The notes under the pieces were generated by a model that worked only from the letters and a program-made list of their open reading frames with translations, was not told the origin of the DNA and searched no databases. Both the position numbers and the translations under genes were made by a program. A stretch of DNA of 64,000 bases, taken from Thermoactinomyces sp. DSM 45892. GTDB taxonomy: Bacteria > Bacillota > Bacilli > Thermoactinomycetales > Thermoactinomycetaceae. The DNA is taken from the NCBI RefSeq assembly GCF_900107305.1, contig NZ_FNPL01000017.1:1-64000 (forward strand), read 5' to 3'. How positions within the stretch are numbered: the first letter of the stretch is position 1; each line of letters begins with the position of its first letter. Shown here in pieces: positions 48,949 through 58,877 of the stretch.

Positions 48949-49785
48949 TTGAAATTGGGATTGATTGGAGATCCAGTAAGTCACTCTCGTTCTCCACAGA
49001 TGATGCGTGCGGCGTTTGCTGATATAGGCTTAACGGCTAGTTATGAGGCGATAGCGGTATCGAAAGAGTTGTTGCCTCAGAATTTGGGTCAAGGTCCAAT
49101 TGGAGGATGGGATGGTTTTAATGTGACGATTCCACATAAAGTGGGAGTCATAGATTTATTGGATGATTTAGATGAATCTGCGTGGACGATTGGTGCGGTA
49201 AATACGGTAGTGGTGCGAGATCGAAAGCGAATTGGATATAATACGGATGGAGTGGGATATCTTCGTTCGTTGGAACAAGAGACGGGGATTACGGTGGGTG
49301 GTCAATCGGTTGTAATCCTGGGAGCAGGTGGAGCGGCACGGGCCGTGGCTACGATCTTGGCTAAAGAGGGTGCTACTGAAATCCAGATTTTGAATCGTAC
49401 TTACTCGAAAGCGGAGGAGCTGGCTGGTCATCTAGGAAGATGGACTACAGCAAAAGCTTGTTCATTAGAAAATGGGAAGGAAGCTATCCGTCAAGCTAGC
49501 TTGTTAATCAATACCACATCGATCGGAATGTATCCAAACGTGGATCAATTACCTATTCCGGAAGAATGGATTATCCCACATGTGTTAGTAAGTGACCTAA
49601 TCTACAACCCCAAAGAAACTCTCTTCATCCAAAAAGCACGGCAAAAGGGTTGTGAAGTCCATTATGGGCTGGGGATGCTCGTCCATCAAGCGGCATACGC
49701 ACTCGAACTATGGACAGGCCAAAAAGCCCCTGTTGAAGTGATGCGAAGTGCATTAGAAGAGTCACTGAGTGTGCAAAATACATAA
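48949..49785 (+). CDS. aroE: Shikimate dehydrogenase
   Basis: 278 residues from TTG 48949 (GGGAGGAG upstream). Substrate site SHSRSPQMMRAAF, FNVTIPHK with catalytic Lys, GAVNTVV, NTDGVGYLRSL, the nucleotide loop ILGAGGAARAV and NRTYSKAEEL for NADP. Catalyses NADPH-dependent reduction of 3-dehydroshikimate. Sits in the yqe cluster as in B. subtilis. Confidence 0.96.
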   Translation: MKLGLIGDPVSHSRSPQMMRAAFADIGLTASYEAIAVSKELLPQNLGQGPIGGWDGFNVTIPHKVGVIDLLDDLDESAWTIGAVNTVVVRDRKRIGYNTDGVGYLRSLEQETGITVGGQSVVILGAGGAARAVATILAKEGATEIQILNRTYSKAEELAGHLGRWTTAKACSLENGKEAIRQASLLINTTSIGMYPNVDQLPIPEEWIIPHVLVSDLIYNPKETLFIQKARQKGCEVHYGLGMLVHQAAYALELWTGQKAPVEVMRSALEESLSVQNT

Positions 49786-49799
49786 ATGAGGTGGCATCG

Positions 49800-50384
49800 A
49801 TGCGAATTGGTATCATGGGTGGAACCTTTGATCCGATACATCATGGTCATCTTTTAATCGCTGAACAAGCGAGAGAAGGAATGAACTTAGACCAGGTGTG
49901 GTTCGTCCCTGCAGGGGATCCACCGCATAAGAGACATAAAACCATTACCTCAGCCAAACACCGCCTACACATGGTGCAGTTAGCAACTGAAAACCATCCA
50001 TGCTTTCAAGTGAAAGATATCGAAATCAAGAGATCAGGTCCTTCTTACACGCTCTTAACCATTCAGGAGTTTACGAAACAGTATCCGGATGCCCATTTTT
50101 TTCTGATAATGGGCGAGGATATGGTGAAAAATTTACCAGAGTGGTATAGAATAGAGAAAATACTACAATATGTGCAGATTATTGGACTACATCGACCAGG
50201 CACGAAGGCAGACGATATACCAAACTATATAGATAAGCACGTTTGTTGGATAGAAGATGTGGTTGAAATCAGATTGTCTTCTACTTTTGTTCAAAAACAA
50301 GTACGTTTGGGAAAATCCGTTCGTTACATGGTACCTGATCTAGTGGACCAATATATAAAGGAGCAAGGCTTGTATGGATCTTGA
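49800..50384 (+). CDS. nadD: Nicotinate-nucleotide adenylyltransferase
   Basis: 194 residues from ATG 49800 (GAGGTGG upstream; an upstream GTG at 49791 overlaps that site). GIMGGTFDPIHHGHL carries the nucleotidyltransferase HxGH motif, FVPAGDPPHK follows, and LSSTFVQKQVRLGKSVRYMVPD is the ISSTxxR-type end. Makes deamido-NAD from nicotinate mononucleotide and ATP. The small yhbY (yqeI) gene that lies between aroE and nadD in B. subtilis is missing. Confidence 0.96.
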   Translation: MRIGIMGGTFDPIHHGHLLIAEQAREGMNLDQVWFVPAGDPPHKRHKTITSAKHRLHMVQLATENHPCFQVKDIEIKRSGPSYTLLTIQEFTKQYPDAHFFLIMGEDMVKNLPEWYRIEKILQYVQIIGLHRPGTKADDIPNYIDKHVCWIEDVVEIRLSSTFVQKQVRLGKSVRYMVPDLVDQYIKEQGLYGS

Positions 50385-50964
50385 TGTTTTATTGCAAGCT
50401 ACCAAAAAGCAGTTAAAACCAGAACGCTTTGAACATACCTTGCGTGTAGTGGATACCGCAGTCGAATTGGCCAAGCGGTTTGGTGCGGATCCGTCTAAAG
50501 CAAGGATTGCCTCCATTCTCCACGACTATTGTAAGTTCTGGTCTCGTGAACAGTTGACGCAGTGGATCAAGCGATACCAATTGCCACTTGATTTGCTCCA
50601 ATATCATAAGGAGATTTGGCATGCTCCTGTTGGTGCAGAAGTGGCTCGAGAAGTATTTGGCATAGTGGATGAAGATATTTTGCAAGCTATACGATCCCAC
50701 ACGGTTGGAAGGCCTGATATGTCTATTCTTGATAAAGTAGTGTATCTGGCTGATTACATTGAGCCGGGGAGAAAATTTCCTGGGGTAGATGGAGTACGTA
50801 GATTGGCCGAGATCGATTTAGATGTAGCAGTGCTACAAGCAATGGATAATACGATACTGTTTTTACAGTCACAAAAGCAACCGGTTTATCCACTGGCGAT
50901 TGCCGCTCGTGATGAGTTAAAACGAATGTTGTCTGGAAAGAGACTAAGGGAGGAATCCGTTTGA
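50374..50964 (+). CDS. yqeK: YqeK, HD-domain diadenosine tetraphosphatase
   Basis: 196 residues, overlapping the nadD end by 11 bp. HD motifs: RFEHTLRVVDTAVELA, ASILHDYCKFW, H in WHAPVGAEVAREVFG, IRSHTVGRPDMS and VVYLADYIEPGR. YqeK enzymes hydrolyse Ap4A symmetrically to ADP. Confidence 0.95.
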   Translation: MDLDVLLQATKKQLKPERFEHTLRVVDTAVELAKRFGADPSKARIASILHDYCKFWSREQLTQWIKRYQLPLDLLQYHKEIWHAPVGAEVAREVFGIVDEDILQAIRSHTVGRPDMSILDKVVYLADYIEPGRKFPGVDGVRRLAEIDLDVAVLQAMDNTILFLQSQKQPVYPLAIAARDELKRMLSGKRLREESV

Positions 50965-51305
50965 ATTTGTTGCATCTAGCACAACTAGCAGCCACAGTAG
51001 CTGAGGATAAAAAAGCTCATAGTGTTACCATATTGGACATTCGCGGCCTTTCCGTTTTTGCTGACTATTTTGTAGTCTGCCACGGTAACTCTCAAACTCA
51101 AGTTCAAGCAATTGTAACAGGCATAAAAGAAAAAATGAATGAAGAAGGGATTCCAATCCGTGGGGTCGAGGGTTTCCAAGATGCACGTTGGGTGCTTGTT
51201 GACCTTGGTGATGTAGTGGTTCATGTGTTTCACCGGGACGAGAGGGATTTCTACGATCTCGAACGCCTTTGGGGAGATGCTCCAAAAATCGATCTTGCTC
51301 AATAA
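50961..51305 (+). CDS. rsfS: Ribosomal silencing factor RsfS
   Basis: 114 residues from TTG 50961, overlapping the yqeK stop. Blocks VTILDIRGLSVFADYFVVCH, then VQAIVTGIKEKM, GVEGFQDARWVLVDLGDVVV and HVFHRDERDFYDLERLWGDAP are diagnostic. RsfS binds L14 and blocks subunit joining when nutrients fall. The methyltransferase yqeM, next in B. subtilis, is absent; leuS follows. Confidence 0.96.
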   Translation: MNLLHLAQLAATVAEDKKAHSVTILDIRGLSVFADYFVVCHGNSQTQVQAIVTGIKEKMNEEGIPIRGVEGFQDARWVLVDLGDVVVHVFHRDERDFYDLERLWGDAPKIDLAQ

Positions 51306-51325
51306 TGTGGTTGTAGAGAAGTAGA

Positions 51326-51354
51326 TTGACAATTCGCGTAAACTTGCCTATAAT
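51326..51354 (+). promoter_or_regulatory. leuS promoter (sigma-A)
   Basis: TTGACA (51326-51331), 17-bp spacer, TATAAT (51349-51354): a perfect consensus upstream of the T-box leader. Confidence 0.9.
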
Positions 51355-51375
51355 GGCAGATAACTATTTATAGAC

Positions 51376-51631
51376 AAAGGCTATGATAAAGAGTAGTAGT
51401 AAGATTGTTTGCGTTTCAGAGAATTGGCGGTTGGTGCAAGCCAAGATGCAAAACCTTATGAACTCACTTTATTGCTCTATAAGTGAACCTTAGTAACTTA
51501 TAGCGTTTTGTCCGCGTTAAGGATAAATGAAGTGAGGATTGTTTTAGTAATCCTAACTAGGGTGGTACCGCGAGAAGAGAACAAACCTCTCGTCCCTAGC
51601 TTGATCAAGCTAGGGACGAGAGGTTTTTTAG
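51376..51631 (+). promoter_or_regulatory. T-box leader of leuS with transcription terminator
   Basis: Stem I contains the AGTA-type base, the GGTTGGTGCAAGCC distal loop and the specifier in GAACTCAC; CTC (51463-51465) is a Leu codon. The T-box sequence AGGGTGGTACCGCG (51559-51572) has the bulge TGGT, which pairs with the ACCA end of tRNA-Leu. A long terminator stem (AACCTCTCGTCCCTAGCTT and complement) with T run ends at about 51630. Uncharged tRNA-Leu stabilises the antiterminator and turns leuS on. Confidence 0.95.
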
Positions 51632-51663
51632 TGTAGAAACAGTTTATGAAGGAGGATGTAAAA

Positions 51664-54126
51664 ATGGAGTACATAGCAAAAGAGATTGAGCCGAAGTGGC
51701 AGGGGCTTTGGAAAGAGATACAGTTATATAAAACAGATGAGGATTTATCTAAGCCGAAGTATTATGCTTTAGAGCAATTTCCGTACCCTTCGGGGGAAGG
51801 CCTTCACATGGGACATATGCGGGTTTATTCGATTGGCGATGTAGTGGCCCGTTTTCGTCGCATGAACGGGTACCGTGTTTTGCATCCTATGGGAGCGGAT
51901 GCTTTTGGTTTACCAGCGGAAAATGCCGCTATTGAACGAGGTGTAAATCCAAGAGAGCTAACGATCCGCAATATGGAGAAAATCAGACATGAGCAGGAAT
52001 TAGTAGGTGTTTCCTATGATTGGGATCGTTATCTAGGTTCCTGCTTACCGGATTACTATCAGTTTACACAATGGTTATTCTTGCTGTTTTACGAGAAGGG
52101 CTTGGCTTACCGCAAAAAAGCATCTGTTAACTGGTGTCCAAAATGTGCGACTGTACTTGCAAATGAGCAAGTGGAGGATGGTTGCTGTTGGCGTTGTGAT
52201 TCAGAAGTGACGAAGAAAGATTTAGAGCAATGGTTCTTACGTATCACAGACTACTCTGATCGTCTGATAGAAGGATTAGATCGTCTTCCAAAGTGGCCTG
52301 AACGGGTACGAACGATGCAACGAAATTGGATTGGAAAAAGCGAAGGAACGCATGTTACGTTTACCATTCCTGAATTGAATGAGGAGCTAGTTACAGTATT
52401 TACAACACGAGCTGACACTTTATACGGTGTGTCGTATATCGTGCTTGCTCCGGAACATCCGTTAGTAGAGAAATTGATAACAGGAAAGCCACAAGAGACG
52501 GAGATTCAAGACTTTGCTCAGCAGATGAAGAAGGCTACGGAAATCGAGCGTACCTCTACAGATGCAGAAAAAACTGGGTACTTTACAGGGTCTTATGCGA
52601 TTCATCCACTAACAGGGCAACAAGTGCCGATTTGGGTGGCCAATTATGTGTTGATGGATTATGGGACTGGGGCAGTCATGGGTGTACCTGCACATGATGA
52701 GCGCGATTTTTCGTTTGCGAAGAAGTATGATCTGCCGATTCAAGTGGTGATTGGGCCGGTAGAGGGTCAATTGGAACTTCCTTTAGAGGTGGCATTTACG
52801 GAAGATGGCGTGTTAGTGAATTCTGACCGATTTGATGGAATGGCGAATCGTGATGCGATCAAGGCGATTGCCGACCATTTAGAAGAAACATCATTAGGCG
52901 GGTCGACTGTAAATTATCGTTTGCGTGATTGGTTGATCTCCCGTCAACGTTACTGGGGGACACCGATCCCGATTGTATACTGTGATGATTGTGGAACAGT
53001 CCCGATTCCAAAAGAACAATTGCCCGTTGTGTTGCCAGAAGATGTTGTATTCGACGGGAAACGCAATCCACTAACCACGTCCGAGACATTTGCATATACG
53101 GCTTGTCCGAACTGCGGTCATGAGAAAGCCCGACGTGAAACCGATACGATGGATACGTTCATGGATTCATCATGGTACTATTTACGGTTTACTGATTCGG
53201 CTAATGAAATGCTTCCTTTTGACTCGAAAAAGGCAAATGAATGGATGGGCGTTGACGAGTATATTGGCGGTATTGAACATGCGGTACTCCACTTGCTGTA
53301 TTCTCGCTTTTTTACCAAAGTATTATTTGATGCGGGGATGGTTGATCAGGATGAGCCGTTCCATAGCTTGTTAACACAGGGGATGGTTTTAAAAGGTGGC
53401 TTCAAGATGTCGAAATCCAAGGGGAATGGAGTTAGCCCGTTGGAAATCATCGATAAATATGGTGCTGACACCGCTCGCCTCTTTATCCTGTTTGCTGCCC
53501 CACCTGAGCGCGACTTGGAGTGGAGTGATAGCGGGGTAGAAGGTAGTTATCGTTTCTTGAACCGTGTGTGGCGTCTGGTTGTCCAGCATCTTGATTTGTT
53601 TAAGCAAGAGTTGCCGATTTCTCCTGAGCTGAGCAGTTCAGCAAAAGAACTGCGCCGTTTGCTACATGCGACGATTCAGAAGGTAACGCATGAGATTGGA
53701 GAACGGAGCCATTTTAATACAGCTGTTAGTTCGATTATGGAGCTTGTAAATGGCATTAACGCATATCCAGCCGATGCCGATCGTGTTGTATTGAAGGAGT
53801 CTCTGGAGTCCTTGGTGGTCTTGCTGGCCCCGTTTGTTCCGCATATTACGGAAGAGTTATGGCATTTGATTGGACATCGTGATAGTGTGCATCTAGCTAC
53901 ATGGCCGAAAGCGGATGAATCGGCACTCGTGCAAGATGAGGTCGAGATTGTCGTTCAGATCAATGGAAAAATGCGTGGCAAGATTGTAGTTCCAGCTGGA
54001 GCGGATCGTGCAGAGATTGAGAAACAAGCGATGGGGCAACAGGCGATTCAGACGTGGTTGGAAGAAACAGTGGTACGAAAAGTGATAGTGGTGCCTGGGA
54101 AATTGATTAATATTGTAGCCAATTAA
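51664..54126 (+). CDS. leuS: Leucyl-tRNA synthetase
   Basis: 820 residues from ATG 51664 (AAGGAGG 7 nt upstream; ATG 51646 lies before that site). Class Ia synthetase: HIGH-type PYPSGEGLHMGHMR, zinc/CP1 insertion with CPKC and CWRC pairs, editing domain with TTRADTLYGVSYIVLAPEHP and GTGAVMGVPAHDERD, WYYLRFTD, KMSKS in GGFKMSKSKGNG, then the anticodon-binding and C-terminal domains. Charges tRNA-Leu. Expression set by the T-box. Confidence 0.97.
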   Translation: MEYIAKEIEPKWQGLWKEIQLYKTDEDLSKPKYYALEQFPYPSGEGLHMGHMRVYSIGDVVARFRRMNGYRVLHPMGADAFGLPAENAAIERGVNPRELTIRNMEKIRHEQELVGVSYDWDRYLGSCLPDYYQFTQWLFLLFYEKGLAYRKKASVNWCPKCATVLANEQVEDGCCWRCDSEVTKKDLEQWFLRITDYSDRLIEGLDRLPKWPERVRTMQRNWIGKSEGTHVTFTIPELNEELVTVFTTRADTLYGVSYIVLAPEHPLVEKLITGKPQETEIQDFAQQMKKATEIERTSTDAEKTGYFTGSYAIHPLTGQQVPIWVANYVLMDYGTGAVMGVPAHDERDFSFAKKYDLPIQVVIGPVEGQLELPLEVAFTEDGVLVNSDRFDGMANRDAIKAIADHLEETSLGGSTVNYRLRDWLISRQRYWGTPIPIVYCDDCGTVPIPKEQLPVVLPEDVVFDGKRNPLTTSETFAYTACPNCGHEKARRETDTMDTFMDSSWYYLRFTDSANEMLPFDSKKANEWMGVDEYIGGIEHAVLHLLYSRFFTKVLFDAGMVDQDEPFHSLLTQGMVLKGGFKMSKSKGNGVSPLEIIDKYGADTARLFILFAAPPERDLEWSDSGVEGSYRFLNRVWRLVVQHLDLFKQELPISPELSSSAKELRRLLHATIQKVTHEIGERSHFNTAVSSIMELVNGINAYPADADRVVLKESLESLVVLLAPFVPHITEELWHLIGHRDSVHLATWPKADESALVQDEVEIVVQINGKMRGKIVVPAGADRAEIEKQAMGQQAIQTWLEETVVRKVIVVPGKLINIVAN

Positions 54127-54130
54127 CAAC

Positions 54131-54165
54131 AATAGACCTAGAGGGATTTCTTCTAGGTCTATTTT
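54131..54165 (+). terminator. leuS terminator
   Basis: A 12-bp stem AATAGACCTAGA with TCTAGGTCTATT and TTTT. Confidence 0.85.
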
Positions 54166-54265
54166 ATGAGTCTAGTGAATGACAACTCTTGGTAAAAGGT
54201 TCACCATAAATCCACCAAATTTACTTTGTACAATGAGGTTATGAATAATAAAGGATGTGTTTCTC

Positions 54266-54952
54266 ATGCAACATTCTCTTTTAGTTGTTGATGATGAACA
54301 AAAGGTACTCGATATTATCTGTCCGTACTTAGAGCAAGAAGGGTTTCGCGTCTCTTCCGCCACGACTGGAAATGAGGCGATTCGAAAAGTAGAGGAGATT
54401 AAGCCTGATTTAGTAGTGCTAGATTGGATGCTTCCAGAGAAGAGTGGACTTGATATTTGCCGGGAAATTCGTGGGATTTCTGGAATTGCTGTGATTATGC
54501 TGACAGCGAAAACAGAGGAGATGGACCGGGTATTAGGCTTAGAGATGGGCGCCGATGATTATATGACGAAGCCATTTAGTTTGCGGGAGCTTTCTGCACG
54601 AATTCGCTCTGTTCTTCGGCGTGTAAGTAGCAAAAAATCAGATGAAGAAGTTCTACAACGTGGAGACCTGCTTATTGATGTGGAAAAAGTGCGTGTGTGG
54701 AAGAATGAAGAAGAGGTTTTCTTAACGGCTGGAGAATTTCAAATCCTATATACACTGGCTAAACGCCCGGGAGTGGTTTATAGTCGACTTCAATTATTAC
54801 AAGCAACGACAGGGGACGCCTACATCAACTACGAACGAAGTATTGATAGTCATGTCAGCCACTTGCGTAAAAAAATTGGTGACGGAGAGAGCGGTGTCCG
54901 CTATATTCAAACGGTCCATGGTTTAGGCTATCGTTTCCGAGAAGATCGATGA
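54266..54952 (+). CDS. OmpR-family response regulator
   Basis: 228 residues from ATG 54266 (AAGGA upstream). Receiver with VVDDEQK, phospho-Asp in VVLDWMLPEKSG and Lys in DDYMTKPFS; winged-helix domain with AGEFQILYTLAKRPG and SIDSHVSHLRKKIGD. ATGA overlap with the kinase gene. Targets unknown. It is a typical YycF/PhoP-like local regulator; no transporter is adjacent. Confidence 0.92.
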   Translation: MQHSLLVVDDEQKVLDIICPYLEQEGFRVSSATTGNEAIRKVEEIKPDLVVLDWMLPEKSGLDICREIRGISGIAVIMLTAKTEEMDRVLGLEMGADDYMTKPFSLRELSARIRSVLRRVSSKKSDEEVLQRGDLLIDVEKVRVWKNEEEVFLTAGEFQILYTLAKRPGVVYSRLQLLQATTGDAYINYERSIDSHVSHLRKKIGDGESGVRYIQTVHGLGYRFREDR

Positions 54953-56298
54953 AAGTTAGGACAAAGCTACTCGTTTCGTTATTCGTTCTCATCGTCTTTA
55001 TGGGAACGGTTTATTATGGGATCTCCTATCTATATTCGAAAAATTTGTTTTCCCAGTATGTGCAGGAGAGTCAGAAGGAGTACGCGAGGCAACTTGCCAA
55101 CTACTATAAGAAGAATGAATCATGGGCGGGCATTGAAAATTACATCAATAAAAAGCTTTTAGGTGAGAAGCAAAAAAGTTCATCTGAATGGGTTCGTGAT
55201 ATTAAAATTTATGATGCCCACGATCATTTGTTGGTTTCGGAAAATGTGCCAAACCGTTCGGTGGAGGGGAAAATACAAACAGATCAATATCCGATTCTCT
55301 ATGAAGGGACACAAGTCGGGGTTGTAGAGATTACAGGAACGACACCACTCGGTCTTTTAATGGCGGAACAGCAGGTATTTCGTACGATCTCATTTGGGAC
55401 GCTGACTGGAATCGTATGTACTTCCATTATTGCTTTGTTACTCGGAGCTTGGATCACCAAAATCTTCACGAGACCTCTTGGGACGATTTTGCAAGGGATT
55501 CAAAGGGTGAAAGATGGAGACCTGCAAACGCAATTAAAGCTGGATACGCAGGATGAATTTGGAGAGGTAGCCAATTCATTTGATCTGATGACACAAAAGC
55601 TATATAAAACGGAGCAGGCTAGGACTCATCTTGTGGCGGATGTGGCACATGAGCTTCGAACTCCGTTAACGATTATTCAAGGGCAGCTTGAGTTGATCCA
55701 GCAAGGAATTAAGCCGGCTGAGCCTTCTACTTTGCTACCGATTCAGGATGAAGTGGCTCGTTTAACACGGCTGGTTCAAGATTTGCATCAGTTATCGTTG
55801 GCAGAAGTAGGAAAGCTACCATTGGAGAAAAAGAAGGTATCATTGCGCCAATTACTGGAGCAGATTACCAGTATGTATCAATTTGAAGCAGAAGAGCGGA
55901 AGATCCAATTACGGTTTGAAACAGAGATCGACGATGCGTCATCATATGTGCAGATCGATCCAAATCGGATTACGCAAGTGATTGTAAACCTATTATCGAA
56001 TGCGTTTGCTTATACCCCAGAAGAAGGGAAAATCCTCGTCACGTTAGAGAAATCCATAGTAGGCGGTCTTCTCATGAGGGTTATGGATACGGGCTCGGGT
56101 ATTGATCCGGAACATCTTCCTTATTTATTTGATCGCTTTTATCGAGCGGATACGAATCGATCTAGACAAGAGGGTGGTACGGGTCTTGGACTTGCGATTG
56201 CAAAGGAATTTGTAGAGGCGCATGGTGGTACGATTACGGTAGCTAGCGAGAAGGGTAGAGGAACTTGCTTTAAGATTCATGTTCCCATAAAGGGATAA
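54949..56298 (+). CDS. Sensor histidine kinase
   Basis: 449 residues; two membrane helices (about 7-27 and 145-170) around a 115-residue extracytoplasmic domain. A HAMP region (ITKIFTRPLGTILQGIQRVK) follows, then HisKA with His in DVAHELRTPLT and an ATPase domain with LLSNAFAYTPEEG, DTGSGIDPEHLP and GTGLGLAIAKEF. Partner of the upstream regulator. Signal unknown. Confidence 0.92.
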   Translation: MKVRTKLLVSLFVLIVFMGTVYYGISYLYSKNLFSQYVQESQKEYARQLANYYKKNESWAGIENYINKKLLGEKQKSSSEWVRDIKIYDAHDHLLVSENVPNRSVEGKIQTDQYPILYEGTQVGVVEITGTTPLGLLMAEQQVFRTISFGTLTGIVCTSIIALLLGAWITKIFTRPLGTILQGIQRVKDGDLQTQLKLDTQDEFGEVANSFDLMTQKLYKTEQARTHLVADVAHELRTPLTIIQGQLELIQQGIKPAEPSTLLPIQDEVARLTRLVQDLHQLSLAEVGKLPLEKKKVSLRQLLEQITSMYQFEAEERKIQLRFETEIDDASSYVQIDPNRITQVIVNLLSNAFAYTPEEGKILVTLEKSIVGGLLMRVMDTGSGIDPEHLPYLFDRFYRADTNRSRQEGGTGLGLAIAKEFVEAHGGTITVASEKGRGTCFKIHVPIKG

Positions 56299-56303
56299 GT
56301 CGA

Positions 56304-56345
56304 TCCTAGTAGACATGGCTCTACTGGGGTTCTTTATTTTTTAAA
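56304..56345 (+). terminator. Weak terminator after the kinase gene
   Basis: Imperfect stem CCTAGTAGA with TCTACTGGGG, then TTCTTTATTTTTT. Confidence 0.5.
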
Positions 56346-56450
56346 AATTGAAACAAAAACAATCTTTTGGTAGTATAAGGAAAGAAGTTGTCTAGCTTTC
56401 TCTTTATCTGTACGTTCATATATCACATTTTTGCGAAAGAGTGGGTAAAT

Positions 56451-56711
56451 ATGTCCGAGATAAAGTTTTGGTATGACGAGTCGATTGAGCGCCTTATCAT
56501 CCTTAACTTAGATAACCAGAAGCGAGTGGTGTACCGTAGTAAGAAGAGGATTGAAAAATTCCTCAGCACATATGATCTAGCTCTATCTAATTGCAAAGGC
56601 GTATTTCTGGATGTGGACCGGGTAGGTGTGTTTAAGGATGGGGAACGAGAATTTTCGCCGTTTAGATGGCTTAGAAAAAAAGATCATACGGTTAGTGAAT
56701 CGATTGAATAA
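56451..56711 (+). CDS. Unknown small protein before comEA
   Basis: 86 residues from ATG 56451. The N-terminal extension to 56388 is hydrophobic but lacks a ribosome site. Lys- and Glu-rich mixed alpha/beta protein (SEIKFWYDESIERLIILNLD, then KGVFLDVDRVGVFKDGERE). No family recognised. It ends in a strong terminator before comEA. Confidence 0.55.
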   Translation: MSEIKFWYDESIERLIILNLDNQKRVVYRSKKRIEKFLSTYDLALSNCKGVFLDVDRVGVFKDGEREFSPFRWLRKKDHTVSESIE

Positions 56712-56720
56712 AGAATGCAG

Positions 56721-56751
56721 GACAAGCCTTTGCAGGGTTTGTCTTTTTTTT
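56721..56751 (+). terminator. Terminator before comEA
   Basis: GACAAGCC/GGTTTGTC stem followed by T8. Confidence 0.85.
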
Positions 56752-56784
56752 GAGGAAATATATGGATATAGGAGGTTGGACGGA

Positions 56785-57417
56785 ATGTTATCCAGATGGA
56801 CGGATCGAGAGAAAAAGCTGGTAGTAGCATTAAGTGTAGTGGTTTTGTGCTTGTTGGCAGTTCTTCTGTTTAGAGGAGAGGGGTGGCTGAGTGCAGAAGG
56901 TCCTCCTGTGAAAAATGTAGAGAAATCTCAAGATTGGCTTGATCAAAACGAGAAAATGGCATTGGTTCCCCCAAAACGAGAAAGTGTACAGCTATTTGTT
57001 GTAGATGTAAAAGGTGCAGTCAAAAAGCCAGGGATTTATCAATTTAAAAAAGCAACTCGATTATATGAAGTGATTGAAACAGCGGGTGGAAGTACGGATG
57101 AGGCAGATTTGAAAAAGGTAAACCTAGCTCAAGAAATCGCGGACGGATCGGTACTCTACATCCCTCGGAAGGGTGAAGAGAGTCAGCCGTTAGTAGGGCA
57201 AGCCGATTCAAGTGATCGAAATGGCAAGGTTGCGATTAATTCGGCGAGTAGCAAAGAATTAGAAGAATTACCGGGAGTGGGAGCGGCAAAAGCAGAAGCG
57301 ATCATTCAATATCGAGAGAAAAACGGCCCTTTTAAACGAGTGGGAGATATTGCGAAGGTGCCAGGGATTGGAGAGAAGTTATTAGCACGCTTTAAGGATA
57401 AAATTACGGTGCCATAG
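56785..57417 (+). CDS. comEA: Competence protein ComEA
   Basis: 210 residues from ATG 56785 (GGAGG 9 nt upstream). One N-terminal membrane helix (about 13-32), a SLBB domain (VVDVKGAVKKPGIYQF ... LYIPRK, about 70-135) and a C-terminal helix-hairpin-helix pair (KVAINSASSKELEELPGVGA and FKRVGDIAKVPGIGEKLL). ComEA binds incoming double-stranded DNA on the cell surface during transformation. In B. subtilis comEB follows; here the next gene is rocD on the other strand. Confidence 0.94.
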   Translation: MLSRWTDREKKLVVALSVVVLCLLAVLLFRGEGWLSAEGPPVKNVEKSQDWLDQNEKMALVPPKRESVQLFVVDVKGAVKKPGIYQFKKATRLYEVIETAGGSTDEADLKKVNLAQEIADGSVLYIPRKGEESQPLVGQADSSDRNGKVAINSASSKELEELPGVGAAKAEAIIQYREKNGPFKRVGDIAKVPGIGEKLLARFKDKITVP

Positions 57418-57457
57418 AAAAGAAGCTCTCGCCATTTTGGTTTGGCAAGAGCTTCTT
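57418..57457. terminator. Bidirectional terminator between comEA and rocD
   Basis: AAAGAAGCTCTCGCCA with TGGCAAGAGCTTCTTT (one mismatch). Confidence 0.8.
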
Positions 57458-57468
57458 TAATAGGGGGA

Positions 57469-58659
57469 CTAGGCCATGATTTTCCGTACTTTTTCTAATG
57501 CAAGGTCTAGTTCTTCCTTTGTAATCGTAAGCGGTGGTGCAAATCGGATTGTGTTATCATGAGTCTCTTTACAAAGAAGTCCTTCTGCCATCAATGCTTC
57601 GCAGTATGGACGAGCTTTTTCGTGGAGTTCCATGCCGATAAACAAGCCTTTTCCGCGTACTTCTTTTATGATTGGATTTTGAATTTTTTCCAGTTCTTGT
57701 TTAAAGTATTCGCCTAGCTCACGAGAATGCTTTGGAAGTTCATCCTCAGCTAGTACGTCTAGAGCAGCGATGGCAACAGCACAAGCGAGGGGGTTGCCAC
57801 CGAAAGTAGAACCATGGGAGCCTGGCTCAAATACGCCGAGGATATCGGTGTTTGCCGCTACGGCAGAGATTGGCATGACACCACCGCCAAGCGCTTTCCC
57901 CATGATATACATATCTGGATGTACCTCTTCCCAATCACATGCAAATGCTTGTCCAGTACGCCCGAATCCAGTTTGGATCTCATCGGCTACAAATAATACG
58001 TTGTTTTCTTTACAGATTTCGAGAGCGGATTTTAGATAGCCAGCCGGAGGAACGATTACGCCTGCTTCCCCTTGAATCGGTTCTAAGATAAAGGCAGCCG
58101 TATTGGGAGTGATAGCGGCTTTTAAGGCTTCTAAATCTCCATAAGGTACAAGTTTAAAGCCAGGTGTGAGTGGACCAAATCCGCGTGTGTATTCAGGATT
58201 GGATGAGAGAGAGACAGTTGTTACCGTACGTCCGTGGAAGTTATCTTCACATACGATGATTTCTGCTTGATTATCTGGCACTTTCTTTACATCATAAGCC
58301 CAGCGACGAACGGCTTTGATAGCGGTTTCAACCGCTTCCGCACCTGTATTCATCGGTAGAATCATTTCTTTGCCTGTTAGCTCAGATAATTTTTCATAAA
58401 AAGTACCTAGTTGCGCATTGTGAAAGGCACGAGAAGTTAACGTGATTTGATCCGCTTGATCTTTTAATGCTTGAATTAAACGTGGATGGCGGTGTCCATG
58501 ATTTAATGCAGAGTAAGCGGAAAGCATGTCCATATAACGATTTCCATCTGCATCTTCGACCCAAACTCCTTCACCGTGTGTGAGAACGATCGGAAGTGGA
58601 TGGTAATTTCGTGCACCATATTTTTCAGTTAAATCGATTAGATCTTTATTCTTCGACAT
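57469..58659 (-). CDS. rocD: Ornithine aminotransferase
   Basis: 396 residues. Class III PLP aminotransferase: [84 protein letters not shown], the PLP Lys in [11 protein letters not shown], and [15 protein letters not shown]. Converts ornithine and 2-oxoglutarate to glutamate semialdehyde and glutamate in arginine breakdown. Alone here, inserted between comEA and comEC. Confidence 0.94.
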   Translation of the reverse strand: MSKNKDLIDLTEKYGARNYHPLPIVLTHGEGVWVEDADGNRYMDMLSAYSALNHGHRHPRLIQALKDQADQITLTSRAFHNAQLGTFYEKLSELTGKEMILPMNTGAEAVETAIKAVRRWAYDVKKVPDNQAEIIVCEDNFHGRTVTTVSLSSNPEYTRGFGPLTPGFKLVPYGDLEALKAAITPNTAAFILEPIQGEAGVIVPPAGYLKSALEICKENNVLFVADEIQTGFGRTGQAFACDWEEVHPDMYIMGKALGGGVMPISAVAANTDILGVFEPGSHGSTFGGNPLACAVAIAALDVLAEDELPKHSRELGEYFKQELEKIQNPIIKEVRGKGLFIGMELHEKARPYCEALMAEGLLCKETHDNTIRFAPPLTITKEELDLALEKVRKIMA

Positions 58660-58877
58660 AATGAACCCCCTGTTCAGAATACTATTCCCCTATATTGTAT
58701 GGAACTTACTTGCTAAGATCAATCAAATGTATGTTCACTCATAGGTGTGCATAAAGTTGAGGGTTTTTGTGTCTATTGGTGATGAAAAATGCATAAAAAG
58801 AATGTCAAAAGAAGGAAAAATTTAGGTAATAGAAGAAGAGGAATAGAGTAGAGATGATACAGAAAGTAGCGAAGTAG